Shown here: positions 43,836 to 55,140 of the stretch, piece after piece
Numbering within the stretch: the first letter of the stretch is position 1
Layout of the letters: each line of letters begins with the position of its first letter
Assembly (NCBI GenBank): GCA_030549495.1
Contig: JAUIRK010000570.1
Span: 1,961,501 to 2,025,500 of the forward strand
Length of the DNA: 64,000 nt
Source of the DNA: Nectonema munidae
Taxonomy: Eukaryota > Nematomorpha > Nectonematoida > Nectonematidae
Direction: 5' to 3'
The notes under the pieces: model-generated
What the model was told of the DNA's origin: nothing
The model's database searches: none
The model's input: only the letters and a program-made list of their open reading frames with translations
Made by a program: the position numbers and the translations under genes

Positions 43836-46800
43836 CTAAATTTATAAATTGTTACTTTTTTCATTTGTAATTAAATATGATTTTACATTATTAATTAAAG
43901 AACGAATTAAAAAAATTATTTTATTTAATAACAAAAAATGGTAAAAAAAAATTAAAAAAAGTATAAGGGAAAATTGGATTTAAAAAAACCGGGCCTGAAT
44001 AAAACTTTTTGAAGAAAATTGGAAAAAGAGTTAATTAATTGATGATTTAATTAGTTGGTTTTTTAATGAGTTATTTAGTTAATTGGATGGTCAGATGTTT
44101 CAAGTTCCCAGTTTCCGCGAGCTATATAATCAACTGAAAGACATATTTTATAGGGGCAATCCCAAATATAAATAAGAGATATTTTAAAAACATATTTTTT
44201 ATCTAGTTAAAAAAATTTATTGTTCAAACATTCTTTGTTTTAAATAAACTTTGGTTGAAACTTCCCTGGTTGAAATGTCTATGGTTAATACGTCCTAGAA
44301 CCATTTTTTAATTTTTAATACTTTCAAAAATATCATCTGCTTATTCATTTTGCGTCATATTTTCATCTTGCCTACTCTAGCTTTGAGTTAATCCTCAAGT
44401 TGGTAGCGCTGTAGTTTGGGAACCACTGATATTTCTTAAAACAACATATAACATCCTAAATAAACATATTGCAAAAGAAAAATATACATAGGTCTTTTAT
44501 AATATCATATTAATTATGGAATTTCCATCCTACCTACACTCAATTGCAGGATCTCTCCACCCACTCGCCAGCAGAATTAGCAACTCTTAAAAATAAAGGT
44601 AGCAAGTTTATTTCAAAATAATTCCCCAAAAGAAGTTAGTTATGACTTTTTTTATAGCTAAAGCATGTAAAATTTATTTATATTGTAACTAAAGAAAAGA
44701 AAGAACAATTTTTCAGTAAAAAACAAATAGAATTCTCCACTAAAACTTATATTCAGCTAAAAAATTAAAAAATTTCGCTCGGTAAAAGCAAAAAAAATGG
44801 GTAAAAATAAATGAAAATCGCCAAATTTAGCGACCTTTGTTTGGATTAATTACTATTTCAAGGCATTCAAGATAATAAAAGTCAAAAGTGCATTACCAAT
44901 CACGATAAAGGAAGCATAGCTAGAGGAAAAGGAGAATTGTGAAGGCAGACCTTTTCATGTACGGTTAAGCCTCGATATATAGCATTAGAATGACATTGAA
45001 AACATATATTGCTAGGACGGGTAAAGGATGTTCGCATTTAAGATGTATATAAATTGTACACGCAACGCATTATTCTGAATGAACTAATTAAAGGAAACAA
45101 TATTCAAGCTTCATCAACAATTGAAGGAGAAAACTAATGAGTATTAGCAAACAGTTTAAGGAATTAATTCAAAGGAACTCTAAAATCGATGTTCTTTCTT
45201 CAATAACTTGTATAACATCTTTTAAAAAACCAGAAAGAGGCAATCCAATTTCCCAATTAGTCATTTTTTAAATATATATAATACATGATATGTGTAAGAG
45301 GAGTGATACATATCAGGAAATATAAGGATTTATCGGTTCGAATCAAACATCGAACATTCGGTGCTCACAGTTCAAAACAAGTGGCACAATGAAAACATCA
45401 CTCTACAGTCCCATAAATTTTTAAATATTTAGAGACTAAAAGAATAAATAGATGTATTATAATTTTTATTAGCATACTTAATAATTCATACGAGTTAAAG
45501 TTTAAGAAAAAAAATTTGAAGTCAAAACTGTAAGCTAATGAAATAAGACCCCACATAGTGCAGTGTTTTCATCACAAAAGTCCAATTTACACAGTTTGCA
45601 TCGAACTATGAATAAGCGAGCATTAACTCTGTGTAATTCGAAACTAATATCTTCAAATATAAAAGCAAACATCTAGACAAAAATTTAATCAAGAATGCAG
45701 ATAATTGTTTCTTTAGAAAAACAGATTACAGATATTTTAAATAGCTAAATAAATCAAAAGAAAAAAAATATAGAAAAAGAAAAAACAATTTAATATGGAT
45801 AGAATATATTAGCGTTGAAATTATGTTTTTATTGCATGCATTTAGGACAGGCGTATTTTCAGAGAGAAAAATGCCAAATTAAATTCCCCAAATTTAATTT
45901 TAAGGGTTTCAAGTTTTTTATATGAAAATTTTTATAACATTTAAAATTTTTTCATTTTTAAATTTAAAAATCACTGTAAATTCGATTTAAAGAGCTTAAC
46001 AAGTAAAAAAACCAAATTTTTTAAGCTAAATATCTAAAATTTTAGAAATATTTATTCGGGAGTTTCTTTTTCAACTTTAATTCTCAAAATTTTGTTCTCC
46101 GAAATTAAATTACTTTACAGTGGTAAGCAAAAAAACTGTACTGGTTATAAAAAATTTATTTCTGAAATTTGAACTAACACACACTATAAAAAGTTATTAC
46201 AAAATAAGTAAAATTAATTTTGAACATACAATATTTGTTTATGATATAATAATCATATATTTCAACATATCTTGTCAAAGCTTGAAGCAAGAGCAGATTG
46301 GCTCTCTCCCCTCGATTTTAAGCAAAATAATATAGGCCGCGCGCGATTTGCCAAAGAAATAATTTCAGCGAGGGAAGTGTAATAAATATTTGTTGTTTAG
46401 TTAGGTCGAAAAGTGTCGTAGTTTATATAATCTTCCTATTCTGGTGCTTAACAATATTGAAACTACAATACTGTCCATAAAAATAGAAAAAAAATTATCA
46501 GTATTTATAGCGCAAAGTGAGGGTGAAGAGATTGAATTGGTTTAAATTTTGATTTTTAGTGGTATTTTAATTTTTTGGATGTCAAACTGAAAAGTGAGTT
46601 AGCAACTGCCAATATTATCACACTGTCCAGCGTTTTTTTTATACCTAGCGCTCTTATGTTCAATAATAAGTCATATAAGTCATGTAGATAAAATTTCAAA
46701 CTGATTGGGGCAGCCATTAATTATATTATTTAAAATGAATATAGTTGGATGGGGGAGGAGAGATCTAGGAGTGTCTTAAGTAAGATCAAGTTTGTGAATA

Positions 46801-47150
46801 TTATAAATGGAATATAAGCGACTGGAAAGCTTACTTCATTGCCAACCCCTGATTACGAATACGAAAAAAGCAAGAAAATAATTGTGAACCAATTTTCTAA
46901 GATATTTGGAACAAAGAGAAACACTAGACGATTATGTGTTTGTGTGTGTGTGTGTAACTTTGATTTATTGATGACAAAGTTTTGTGTTTCTTTCAAAAAG
47001 CGTGTTAAATCAATCACATTCGCGACAAAGGGAATCGTTTAACAAAAAAGATGTTGAGTCTGTTCAATAATACATATATATTATATATATACACACATTA
47101 TTTCATATAAAACATGATATTAGGTCACTACTATATATAATAATAAGAAA
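43836..47150. other. Gene-free DNA
   Basis: A hAT-type right terminus ends near 44431 (gtttgggaaccactg). acggttaagcctcgatatatagc at 44962 resembles a pogo-type MITE end. A (GT)n-like run is at 46936-46954. No gene was recognised. Confidence 0.4.
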
Positions 47151-47155
47151 GGGAG

Positions 47156-47169
47156 CCGCCACCTAGTGG
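47156..47169 (-). promoter_or_regulatory. CTCF-like site
   Basis: The minus strand reads CCACTAGGTGGCGG, which fits the bilaterian CTCF core consensus CCASYAGRKGGCRS at every position. It is an isolated GC-rich patch in AT-rich DNA. Binding is not shown by sequence alone. Confidence 0.4.
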
Positions 47170-47818
47170 ACAAGAGTGATCAATTCATTCACTCTGCAGA
47201 AAAAGATCATCCTTCACAATGTAACAAGATAATAATGAGCCATGAATCAGTTAGATGGAAAAATTTCTAATATATATATATTGATGGATAATAATTAGTT
47301 GAGAATAGAGAGAGTGGACTGCAAAACAGTTTCAGAATGAATATTTAAAATCTAATTTTTTTTTATTAAAATTTCCCCTTCATTTGATATAATGATGGAA
47401 ATTTGATCTAGCCGGGAATTTGAATAAGAGCCTACAAATTTTTCAGCAGGGTAAATATTTTTTATAACACATAACTATATAAAAAAGTATTCTCTATAAT
47501 TTAAAGCTTAAAGTTTTATCCCTATTGATTAGTGTAAGTGAAAGAGTTAAAGCAATGTAATAGAACACACAAGTTAGGAAAAATGCCTTTATTATATTTA
47601 CTAAAGGTAATTTTATTTAAACAAACGAGTCTTTTATTCCAAAATTTAAGTTTAGAGCATCTTCATTCTTAGACATTCATTTTATTGAAAATATAGAAAG
47701 TAGTGTGTTTAAAAAATCTATGCCATTTCTTGAGAATCTGCTATATGATGTCTGCAGTAAATCTGTGTGCATGGATATGCTGGTGAAGTGACAATCATGT
47801 GATTGAGTATCAGAATTT

Positions 47819-48130
47819 CTACAAAACTTTGAACAAAGCGCTGTAAAGTCTCTGTCTAGCTGTTGCTGAATAAGTGGGAGGTATAGTTTGATCATCATCA
47901 TCACTCTCCGAAGTGTCACTATCTTCTGTTGTATAGGGTGCTCTCAGAGAGATTATTTCTTCCTCTGTCAGCTTTTTTCCAGCATCTGAGTACAGAGTAA
48001 TCAATCCACCTAACCAGTTCAATTGATATGAACCAGGCCTGTTGACAATTGATAAGATTGGTAATATTGACTCATAGTCAATATTGTAAAGGATAGCGGG
48101 TTTGTCGAACAATCGAATGTCGGATACCAA
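47819..48130 (-). CDS. Unrecognised 103-codon open frame inside element A copy 2
   Basis: The frame reads MVSDIRLFDKPAILYNIDYE, GSYQLNWLGGLITLYSDAGK, then a loop with KKLTEEEIISLRAP and an acidic stretch DSDTSESDDDD. It looks more protein-like than chance and has no in-frame stop. The matching part of copy 1 (about 21490-21660) has stops in this frame, and part of the similarity there (ttatccgaca) looks non-coding. I cannot name it; it may be a remnant of element A's own gene or chance. Confidence 0.3.
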   Translation of the reverse strand: MVSDIRLFDKPAILYNIDYESILPILSIVNRPGSYQLNWLGGLITLYSDAGKKLTEEEIISLRAPYTTEDSDTSESDDDDQTIPPTYSATARQRLYSALFKVL

Positions 48131-48652
48131 TGAGTCTTCAAATACCAGCCTTCCAATACGCTCTTCAAAAGAGAGACACTTTTAACCTTCGAACACCAAA
48201 TACAGAATCAGATCAACCAAGAATTCTGTTCCCTAAAGATGCATCCAAATCTGAAAGGGTAATTGTGGCCATCGGTTCCAATAATTAGTGAAAAGCAATA
48301 GTGAGAGATTATAACATTAGGTGTAAATTTAGCTGATTCATCGAAGTGTGGTAAATGGCGTGAATTTATCAAGCTCATGATAGCTATAAATCCTAATTTT
48401 CAGAGAAATGCATGATAAGTTTATGAAAAGTCATAAATCTCCAAAGTATTTTTGTCATTGCGATCATGTGAAGAATATGTTATAGCCCTAAGCGTTATTC
48501 AAGTGATTAGAGATGAAATAAAAGATCTTGAATATACTCAATCCTAATAGACAAGCATAAAAATAATAGCCGACAAAGAATTAATTTTATCAATTTGATT
48601 TCGCTTTGACTCTGTCATATATAAATGATTTTGTTGTCTTGTTGAGCTAGAA

Positions 48653-49170
48653 TAGTGGTTTATAAACTTTATAAAAATTTTCGTCATTGCGCTCTCTTTA
48701 TCATTGTTTAATATCTCGCGGTCTCATTTAAAAAATAAATCAACATATGTGCTACCGTTGACACAATTGTTTATTCAAAAATTGTGTGAATAATCCAATC
48801 AATAACTCATTGGATCAAAGGATGCATCTGCTTTGTCTAAACGAGCTCGGTTCAGGATAGCTAAGACGTTTCGTACCTAGTTTTGGATGTTTCGTAGCTA
48901 GTTTTTTTATTTTGGGTACGAAATGAGCAATTTAGGAATGAAATGACTTGGGTACAAGATGTCTTCTCAACCAGTTTGTCTGTTTCGATGTTTTTTGGCC
49001 AATGCAACTCTCATAACATTACTCAGTTCTTGTGTTTCGGGATTTGGTTTTTGGCAAGTAAAATGAAAACGCTTGCGCGCACTCATATGTAGTGGCAAAT
49101 CGAATTAGAACTTTCAGAGTCATCTTTGAAAGAACAGCAAAGGACTGTAACTTCAAGAAATTTCACCAAA
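48653..49170 (-). mobile_element. hAT element B, copy 2, internally deleted
   Basis: Starts tagtggtttataaac after the agctagaa duplication (48645-48652). The end near 49170 is decayed (tagaaagtagtgatcc follows). It keeps the 3' end of the transposase region (atgcatctgctttgtctaaa) but is 0.5 kb instead of 1.75 kb. Confidence 0.7.
48861..48968. mobile_element. Tiny MITE inside element B copy 2
   Basis: About 108 bp absent from copy 1 at the matching place (gtctaaac, then cagtttgtc). Its ends are inverted: aagacgtttcgtacctag at the left and, reversed, aagacatcttgtacccaag at the right. Confidence 0.6.
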
Positions 49171-49345
49171 AATATCTTTAGAAAGTAGTGATCCAATCAG
49201 AATTAAGGTTATTTGACCTGATAAAATCCGTGTTCCGCAGTTATAGTAGGATTGGGAGCTAATGTAGAGTAATAATAGTGGCGTGTTCATTGGACAAAAT
49301 TATTTTATAATAAATTTTAAAAATTATAAAAAAAAGTTCGCCTAA

Positions 49346-52310
49346 ATAACTTTTCGGAATAGTCAAAACAAAAGATAACTTTATTCCTAGTTATCTACAA
49401 AAACAAGCTGATAAAAATATAAGCATTAAATTTTATTCTTACACCCACTAGGACAAAACATAAGAAGGGGATTTAAATGTCGCCATCAAACTAATTTCAC
49501 CCAGTCTGTTCAAGGATTTTCTCTAATGCATACCAAATTTTGAAGTATATATATTGTTTAGAATATAGATTTTGGTTGTGTATATAATGTGGTTTTCACT
49601 TATAAGAAATCAGGATCAGGAATTTAATGAAGAAAGAGCTTAACTATTTCATTGATCCTATTTATGCCAACCTTGATAATATTGTTAACGAGATACAAAT
49701 TAGTAGAAGTAATACTGATCAAATGTGAAAGAGCAATTAGGAAAAGTTATTAAAACATTTTATTAATACAATGAGAATAGTTACTAAATTTGATGAAAAA
49801 ATCTGAATGGGAAAGATTTTTCTGCTGAAATCACGCTCAGGAACTTCAGTTTGATACAATTTCATTAACATTGAACTTTTAGGCATGCGAAGATTAAAAA
49901 TAAATTCAAAAGAAATGTCAGAATTAGTCACAGAGATATCCAAGATATTAGGAATGTTAAAAAATACACATCTAATAGCAACCCAAAATTTCTAATTGAT
50001 GAACTACATAAATATCATAAAAATGAATGTGTTATGGAAGCAATAGAACAAAAAATTTAATTGATGAAACTGACAGTAACAATCAAGCCAAAGTTTATTT
50101 GAAAATAGCATTTATCAGAGACAAAAAAGTTATAATTAAATTTTATTACAATTTAAACAAAAAATTGATGTACAAAATATTAATATTTTTAAAGTTGACC
50201 CATTTTAGACCAAAGTTCCAAAGGAAGCGCAGACGGTCTCTTATTTTCCTAAAGTCGTCTTAATTACTGAAGTTGTCTGCTTTATTTGGTCGTAAATGGA
50301 CTAAGTAATTTAAGCTTAATTGGTCATTGGCTATTAAATAATTAGGCTAAAGTTGTAAAAAACTGGTTATTATATAATTCTTTTAAGTACCATTTAATTA
50401 TTATAAATACAAATTTTACAAAGATATACTCATATACTAAAAGTTGTGGTCTCTTTTTACAACGAGAGCAAGGAGTACGCATAATCTTCGATCTGATTGG
50501 ATAAAAAATTATATTTTTTATTTCAACCAATCAAACTACGTTGAAATCGAACAAATTATTTGGAATATTTCTTGACCGAATTTTGATAATTTAAATGAAT
50601 TACAAAAGAATATCGGATATGATTCGCTGGACAAACTGACACGTAGTTTAATTCATTTCATCTCAAAAAAGCAGAGGGCATTGATTTGATATAAAGAAAG
50701 ATACTTTAAAAAATAATGAAACCTCCTGCGTCATCTAAGGATGACGTTGGGATTAAATGGATTAAGACTTTAATTAAAATCTTCGAATATTTTACATACT
50801 CAAGAATTTTTCATACTGCATAAACATAGTGTACCTCTATCTTTTCTAACACCGACTGTTTCCTTATAATTTTTTACAAAAAAGAAGAAACAAATTCTGT
50901 TTTTTCCCCCAATCCTTTATATACTCTTTATAGAGTTGGAATGCAAATTTTTAGCATTGCGATACTCTATAAAAAAAACTACGTAGCCTATAAAACATTG
51001 AGAGTTGTTTTAGAAATTTTTCAAACCAGCAGGTATGTCACCAAGCAAAATCTCCCAGAGTTAACCATGTGTTCTCGGATATAGATGGTATTATATCAAT
51101 AACATTAAAAAAATCAAAATTAAATTGAAACAAAGTAATCAAGACATAAAATCTAAAGAGAGTAATGAGTATGAATTTATGCTGCTATCATTTAAAATCC
51201 ATAATTTTTTTTTAAATTTTGAACTCAAAAAAAGATAACGGGTTCTAACTCTTTTTCTCGCAATATAGACTCTGTAGAAATCTTTTAGAAGGAATTTAAT
51301 AAACTAAAATGGAATGAAGAATTCATATTAAGGTTTGAAAAAGGGGTAAAAAATTTTAGGCATATTTTTACTTCATGGTTCAGTATTTTTAATTTTTTAG
51401 AATCTGTGGTCGATTTAGAAAAGAGTGGAGAAACTTTGTACTGGAGCATTGAAACTTGATGCAAAGTTTGGCGGACCAAAATAAAAATTCAGGTTAGATG
51501 AACATTTAAAATATATTAGTACTTAGACAAAAATTGTATTTTTCAATTATCTACAGTTATTTCGTATCATTTTTAACCCTTCTTTTAATTTTGGTTTTAA
51601 AACTGACAAAACTTTAAATTTTTTGAACTGAAATTTTACAAAGTTTACGAAAAATACATTTCAAAAAAACTTTTAAATTTTTAAATAAAGCCAAAACTAC
51701 AAAAGTGGAATTTCTAAGGGAGCAGTTCGCCCACCCGTGTACTAGAAAACCTTATATTTTAGAAGGAAAAAATAACCCCATTTGAAAGTTTCTCTGAAGA
51801 TGCAGACCGCTTTATCATCGGTCACTTCTATAAAGCTGCGGACCAAAACCCCTGCATATTCACGCAATTTAATTCACTAATTAGTTAGCACACCAAAATA
51901 TTAGTCCATGTAGATCTGTTTATGCTTGTACATTTATGCTTGTACATGTGCACATCATACGATTACTCTGAAAAAGCAAAACAACAAAATCTCAATATAT
52001 TTGATTCACATATTTAGCATGCATGTATATAGTGTATTTATTTCAACCAATAAAAAATTCCTTTGCATCAAAAAACTTTTTTCATTCTCACTACTTCCAT
52101 TTCATTGTTATGGCTAATGAATTTATTCTTTCTTCTAAAATCTAAAAAAATAAAATAAGGTTTTTGTTTACTATTTTAAATCTATAATAATAATTTAATC
52201 ATAAAATCTAATTCTTTTATTTTTTGATTGTAGAAATTTTTATACTGTTTAATTTGTAAACAAAAATTTAATTTATATTTTATAAATAATTTTATAGTAC
52301 TTTTATTATA
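49346..52310. other. Gene-free DNA
   Basis: About 3 kb of AT-rich sequence with no recognised motif, terminus or repeat on either strand. Confidence 0.45.
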
Positions 52311-52657
52311 CAGTAAAATCTGGTTATGTCCAAATTGAGGGGACTGAATAAAAACTTCGACATAGGCGAAGTTCAAGATAAGCAAATTTGAAAAATTTAA
52401 CGTTATTTTAGGAACATCTTAAATTAAAATTTTGTAAACAACCTTGGAATTGGGAAACTACTTTGACATTACTAAGCTTTTTTAATACCTCTTGTAAAAA
52501 TTAAAGTATAAGTCAAAATTTATCTCAAATTGTATAGAAACAAGTTTTAATTTATATTTTTACATACAAGAACAGTGATAAGGGTTTGCGTCTGAAAAAA
52601 ACTTCGACATAACGGAATGTTTGACTTATCCGACTTCGACATACCGAGATTTTACTG
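52311..52657. mobile_element. pogo/Tigger-type MITE, 347 bp
   Basis: The left end is CAGTAAAATCTGGTTATGTC and the right end on the other strand is CAGTAAAATCTCGGTATGTC. TA precedes the left end; the right flank reads tt. cttcgacata words occur near both ends in inverted orientation. Confidence 0.85.
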
Positions 52658-52724
52658 TTTTTTTAAATCAATTTCTTTTATATTGTTAAATTGCTAAATT
52701 TGTTTTTTATTTAGAGCCAACGTC

Positions 52725-54613
52725 ATGTCTTTCTCAAACACTGCCACGAAAAAAAAGATTGACGTTGAACACAGAAATTTCAACAAAAATGGGAAATTGA
52801 ATATTTTTTGTTGAGCACAGAGGAAAACCAACTATCTCATATGTACAGACAAACTTGCAGTGGTCAAAGAATATATCAAACGTCATTACTCTACTAGACA
52901 TGCTGAGGTGTATTAAAAATACAAAGGAAATGAGAGAGAAGACAGAGTCACCAGTCTTAAAACATGTCTACTCAGGCAACAATATTTTTTTTAAGAAAGC
53001 ATGCAAAGAGAGTGATGCAGCAGTTGAAGCTAGCTATGAAGTGAGTGAGATGATTGCAAAGGCAGAAAAGCCATTTACAGATGGTGAATTTATCAAAAAG
53101 TGCATGTTACAAGCTGCAAGTATAGTCTGTCAAGAAAAAAAGAGTCAGTTTAGCAATATCAGTCTTTCAGCCAACAGAGTGGCAGAGCGAATTTGTAGCA
53201 TGTCATGCCAGCTAGGTAAGAAGGGCAAACATTTCAGTGATTACTCAGTCGCTCTTGATGAGATCACAGATATCACTGACACTGCACAGCTTGCAATGTG
53301 GATCCGCGGTGTTGATGACAGTTTTAAATTACTCAAGAGTTGCTTACAGTTATGTCAATGCATGGGCAGACTACTGCTCAATATTCCCCCAGCTGTTCAG
53401 TGCTATTGTGGACTCCAAATTATCATGAAAGAGGTTTGCTGGAATAACAACCCACGGAGCACCATCAATGACAGGGAAGAAAAATGGACTCGTGGTACTT
53501 GTTCAAAGAAAATTTGAAGAGGGTGAGAGAAGGCCATTGCTCTACATTGCATTATTCATCAGCAGGCCCTTTGCAGCAAGTGTTTGAAGTTTGACAATGT
53601 AATGTCTATTGTTATGAAATGTATCAACCATATCAGATCTAGAGGTTTAAAGCAAGGACAGTTTTGCACTTATTTGGAAGAAATAGGATCAGAATATAAG
53701 GATGTATGATACTTTACTGAGGTTCGTTGACTCAGTCGAGGAACTACTCTGGAGAGATTTTTTGAGTTGAGAACCGAAGTGAAAGACTTCATGGAGAATG
53801 ATGGGAAAGCTCATGTACTTAGCTTTTCTTCTTGACATTACTCAGGAACTGAATGGATTAAACAAGAAGTTATAAGGCCAAGAACAACTTGTCAGTGCTG
53901 CCTATGACAATGTAAGAGCATTTTCTACAAAACTTGTGTTATGGAAAACCCAGCTCTCTGAGAAAAATATTTGTCATTTCGCAGCATGCAAAGCTTGCAT
54001 TAGTTTTGCTTGATTGGAAAAAAAGTTGATGATATTGTGAGTCTTCAGGAAGAATTTGATCACAGGTAGGTGACTTTAAAACACACAAAGTGACTTTTTA
54101 CATTTTTTCTGATCCTTTTTTCTTTGATGTGTGGAGCTTATAGACCTGCAGTGCAATTCTGAGCTCAAAGCCAGGTTAAGGGAAGTGAATGGGAAAGCAG
54201 ACATCATAGGATGATTTTTGAGAGAATTGCCTCATACCTTCCCTGAGCTTTCAAAGATGTTTAAGCGGATCATGTGCCTTTTTGGCAGCGTGAAAAACTC
54301 TTCTCCACCTTAAACTTTACCAAGTCAAAATACAGGTCTAAACTGACTGATGAGCATCTCCAAGATGTATTGATGGTGTCATTTTCTTCCTCTCTCAAGC
54401 CAAAGGCAACAAAGACTAGCTAATAGAAGACAACAGGAATCAGTTTAAAGATATGTTTTTATGTTTAATGTTATTAATAAAGATTTAGAATAGAGTACAC
54501 TTGTACTTTTTTTTAATAAACGAAACCTTGTTTTGTTGAATATATGATGCGAACCGGCCTCCCCTTGACTTTTCCTGTAGTGGCCCCCAGGTAATTTGAG
54601 ATTGAGACCCCTG
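52725..54613 (+). pseudogene. GTF2IRD2/Charlie-like hAT transposase with right terminus
   Basis: The coding part begins MSFSNTATKKKIDVEHRNF at 52725, followed by a BED zinc finger remnant (NYLICTDKLAVVKEYIKRHY, STRHAEVY). The long open segment 52855-53517 holds KKACKESDAAVEASYEVSEM, AKAEKPFTDGEFIKKCML, ISLSANRVAERI, and the catalytic-core word DYSVALDEITDITDTAQLAM with WIRGVDDSF. Other frames continue with GAPSMTGKKNGLV (53455), FCTYLEEIGSEYKDV (53665) and the C-terminal dimerisation motif KLFSTLNFTKSKYRSKLTDE (54295-54350). These match the hAT transposase from which vertebrate GTF2IRD2 took its C terminus. Several stops and frameshifts break it. The right terminus, reversed, reads CAGGGGTCTCAATCTC and ends at 54613. 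The left terminus was not found. A pyrimidine-rich tttttatttag just before the ATG looks like a splice acceptor. Confidence 0.87.
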
Positions 54614-54833
54614 GTTTAGATACTTATTAGCTTGAACATTTATTGGTAGATGACCTTATGGTAGGAAAGTGGGCTCTAGCTCAAGATGGTTGGGTTGGAT
54701 TACTGATCGTAACTATCCTTACCATCTGTCCAGATATGAAAAATTATTATTCTCTTAGAAGCGATACCAATAATTAAAAAATAGCTGATTTGCTATTTGA
54801 GCGCCATTATTGTAAAATATATAATAGTGAAAA

Positions 54834-55140
54834 ACAGGGTTGTGGAGTCAAAGTTGAGAGTTGGAATCTAAAAAACTTACAACTCAGTTTCTAATTAAAG
54901 TTAGATATCAAAGTCAGGTTTTTTTAAATAATAAAAAATAAATCTTAGAATATTTTAAATAGTGAAAAAAAAATAATTTAAATTTAGTAAGACTTTTTAT
55001 TGCAAGTCGAAAGTGAAGAGTTTGTGCTAAATTTATTACGTTTTTAAGTATTTGGAGTTTTAATATGATTTTTTAAGTATTTAGTCGGTGTAGGTGTGGA
55101 ATTTCTGTAAGTACTAGGAGTCCGACTAAGAAAACTCCTG
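54834..55140. repeat. GGAGTC-rich interspersed repeat, copy 3
   Basis: Begins cagggttgtggagtc and ends near aggagtccgactaag; interior has ttaagtatttggag and aaagtcaggttttttta as in the copies at 33389 and 38433. Three diverged copies indicate an old family. Confidence 0.6.

Larger units (their letters stand above)
47330..49345. mobile_element. hAT-like element A, copy 2, with nested element B
   Basis: Blocks collinear with copy 1: aaacaaacgagtcttttatt (47619; 20997 in copy 1), ttgatatgaaccagg then ctgttgacaattg (48020; 21523), ttttaaccttcgaacaccaaata (48180, first 20 bases compared; 21710), tcgcggtctcatttaaa (48715; 21990), and gtggcgtgttcattggacaaa (49275; 23785). Element B starts at 48653 after agctagaa. 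The true ends of A are decayed here. Confidence 0.75.

Noticed and set aside
41303-44431. A single 3.1-kb hAT bounded by Charlie-type ends
   Set aside because: The two ends are plausible individually, but the 8-bp flanks differ and no transposase motif lies between them.
45330-45345. ggttcgaatc, a tRNA T-arm/B-box-like word
   Set aside because: No A box, acceptor stem or anticodon arm can be folded around it.
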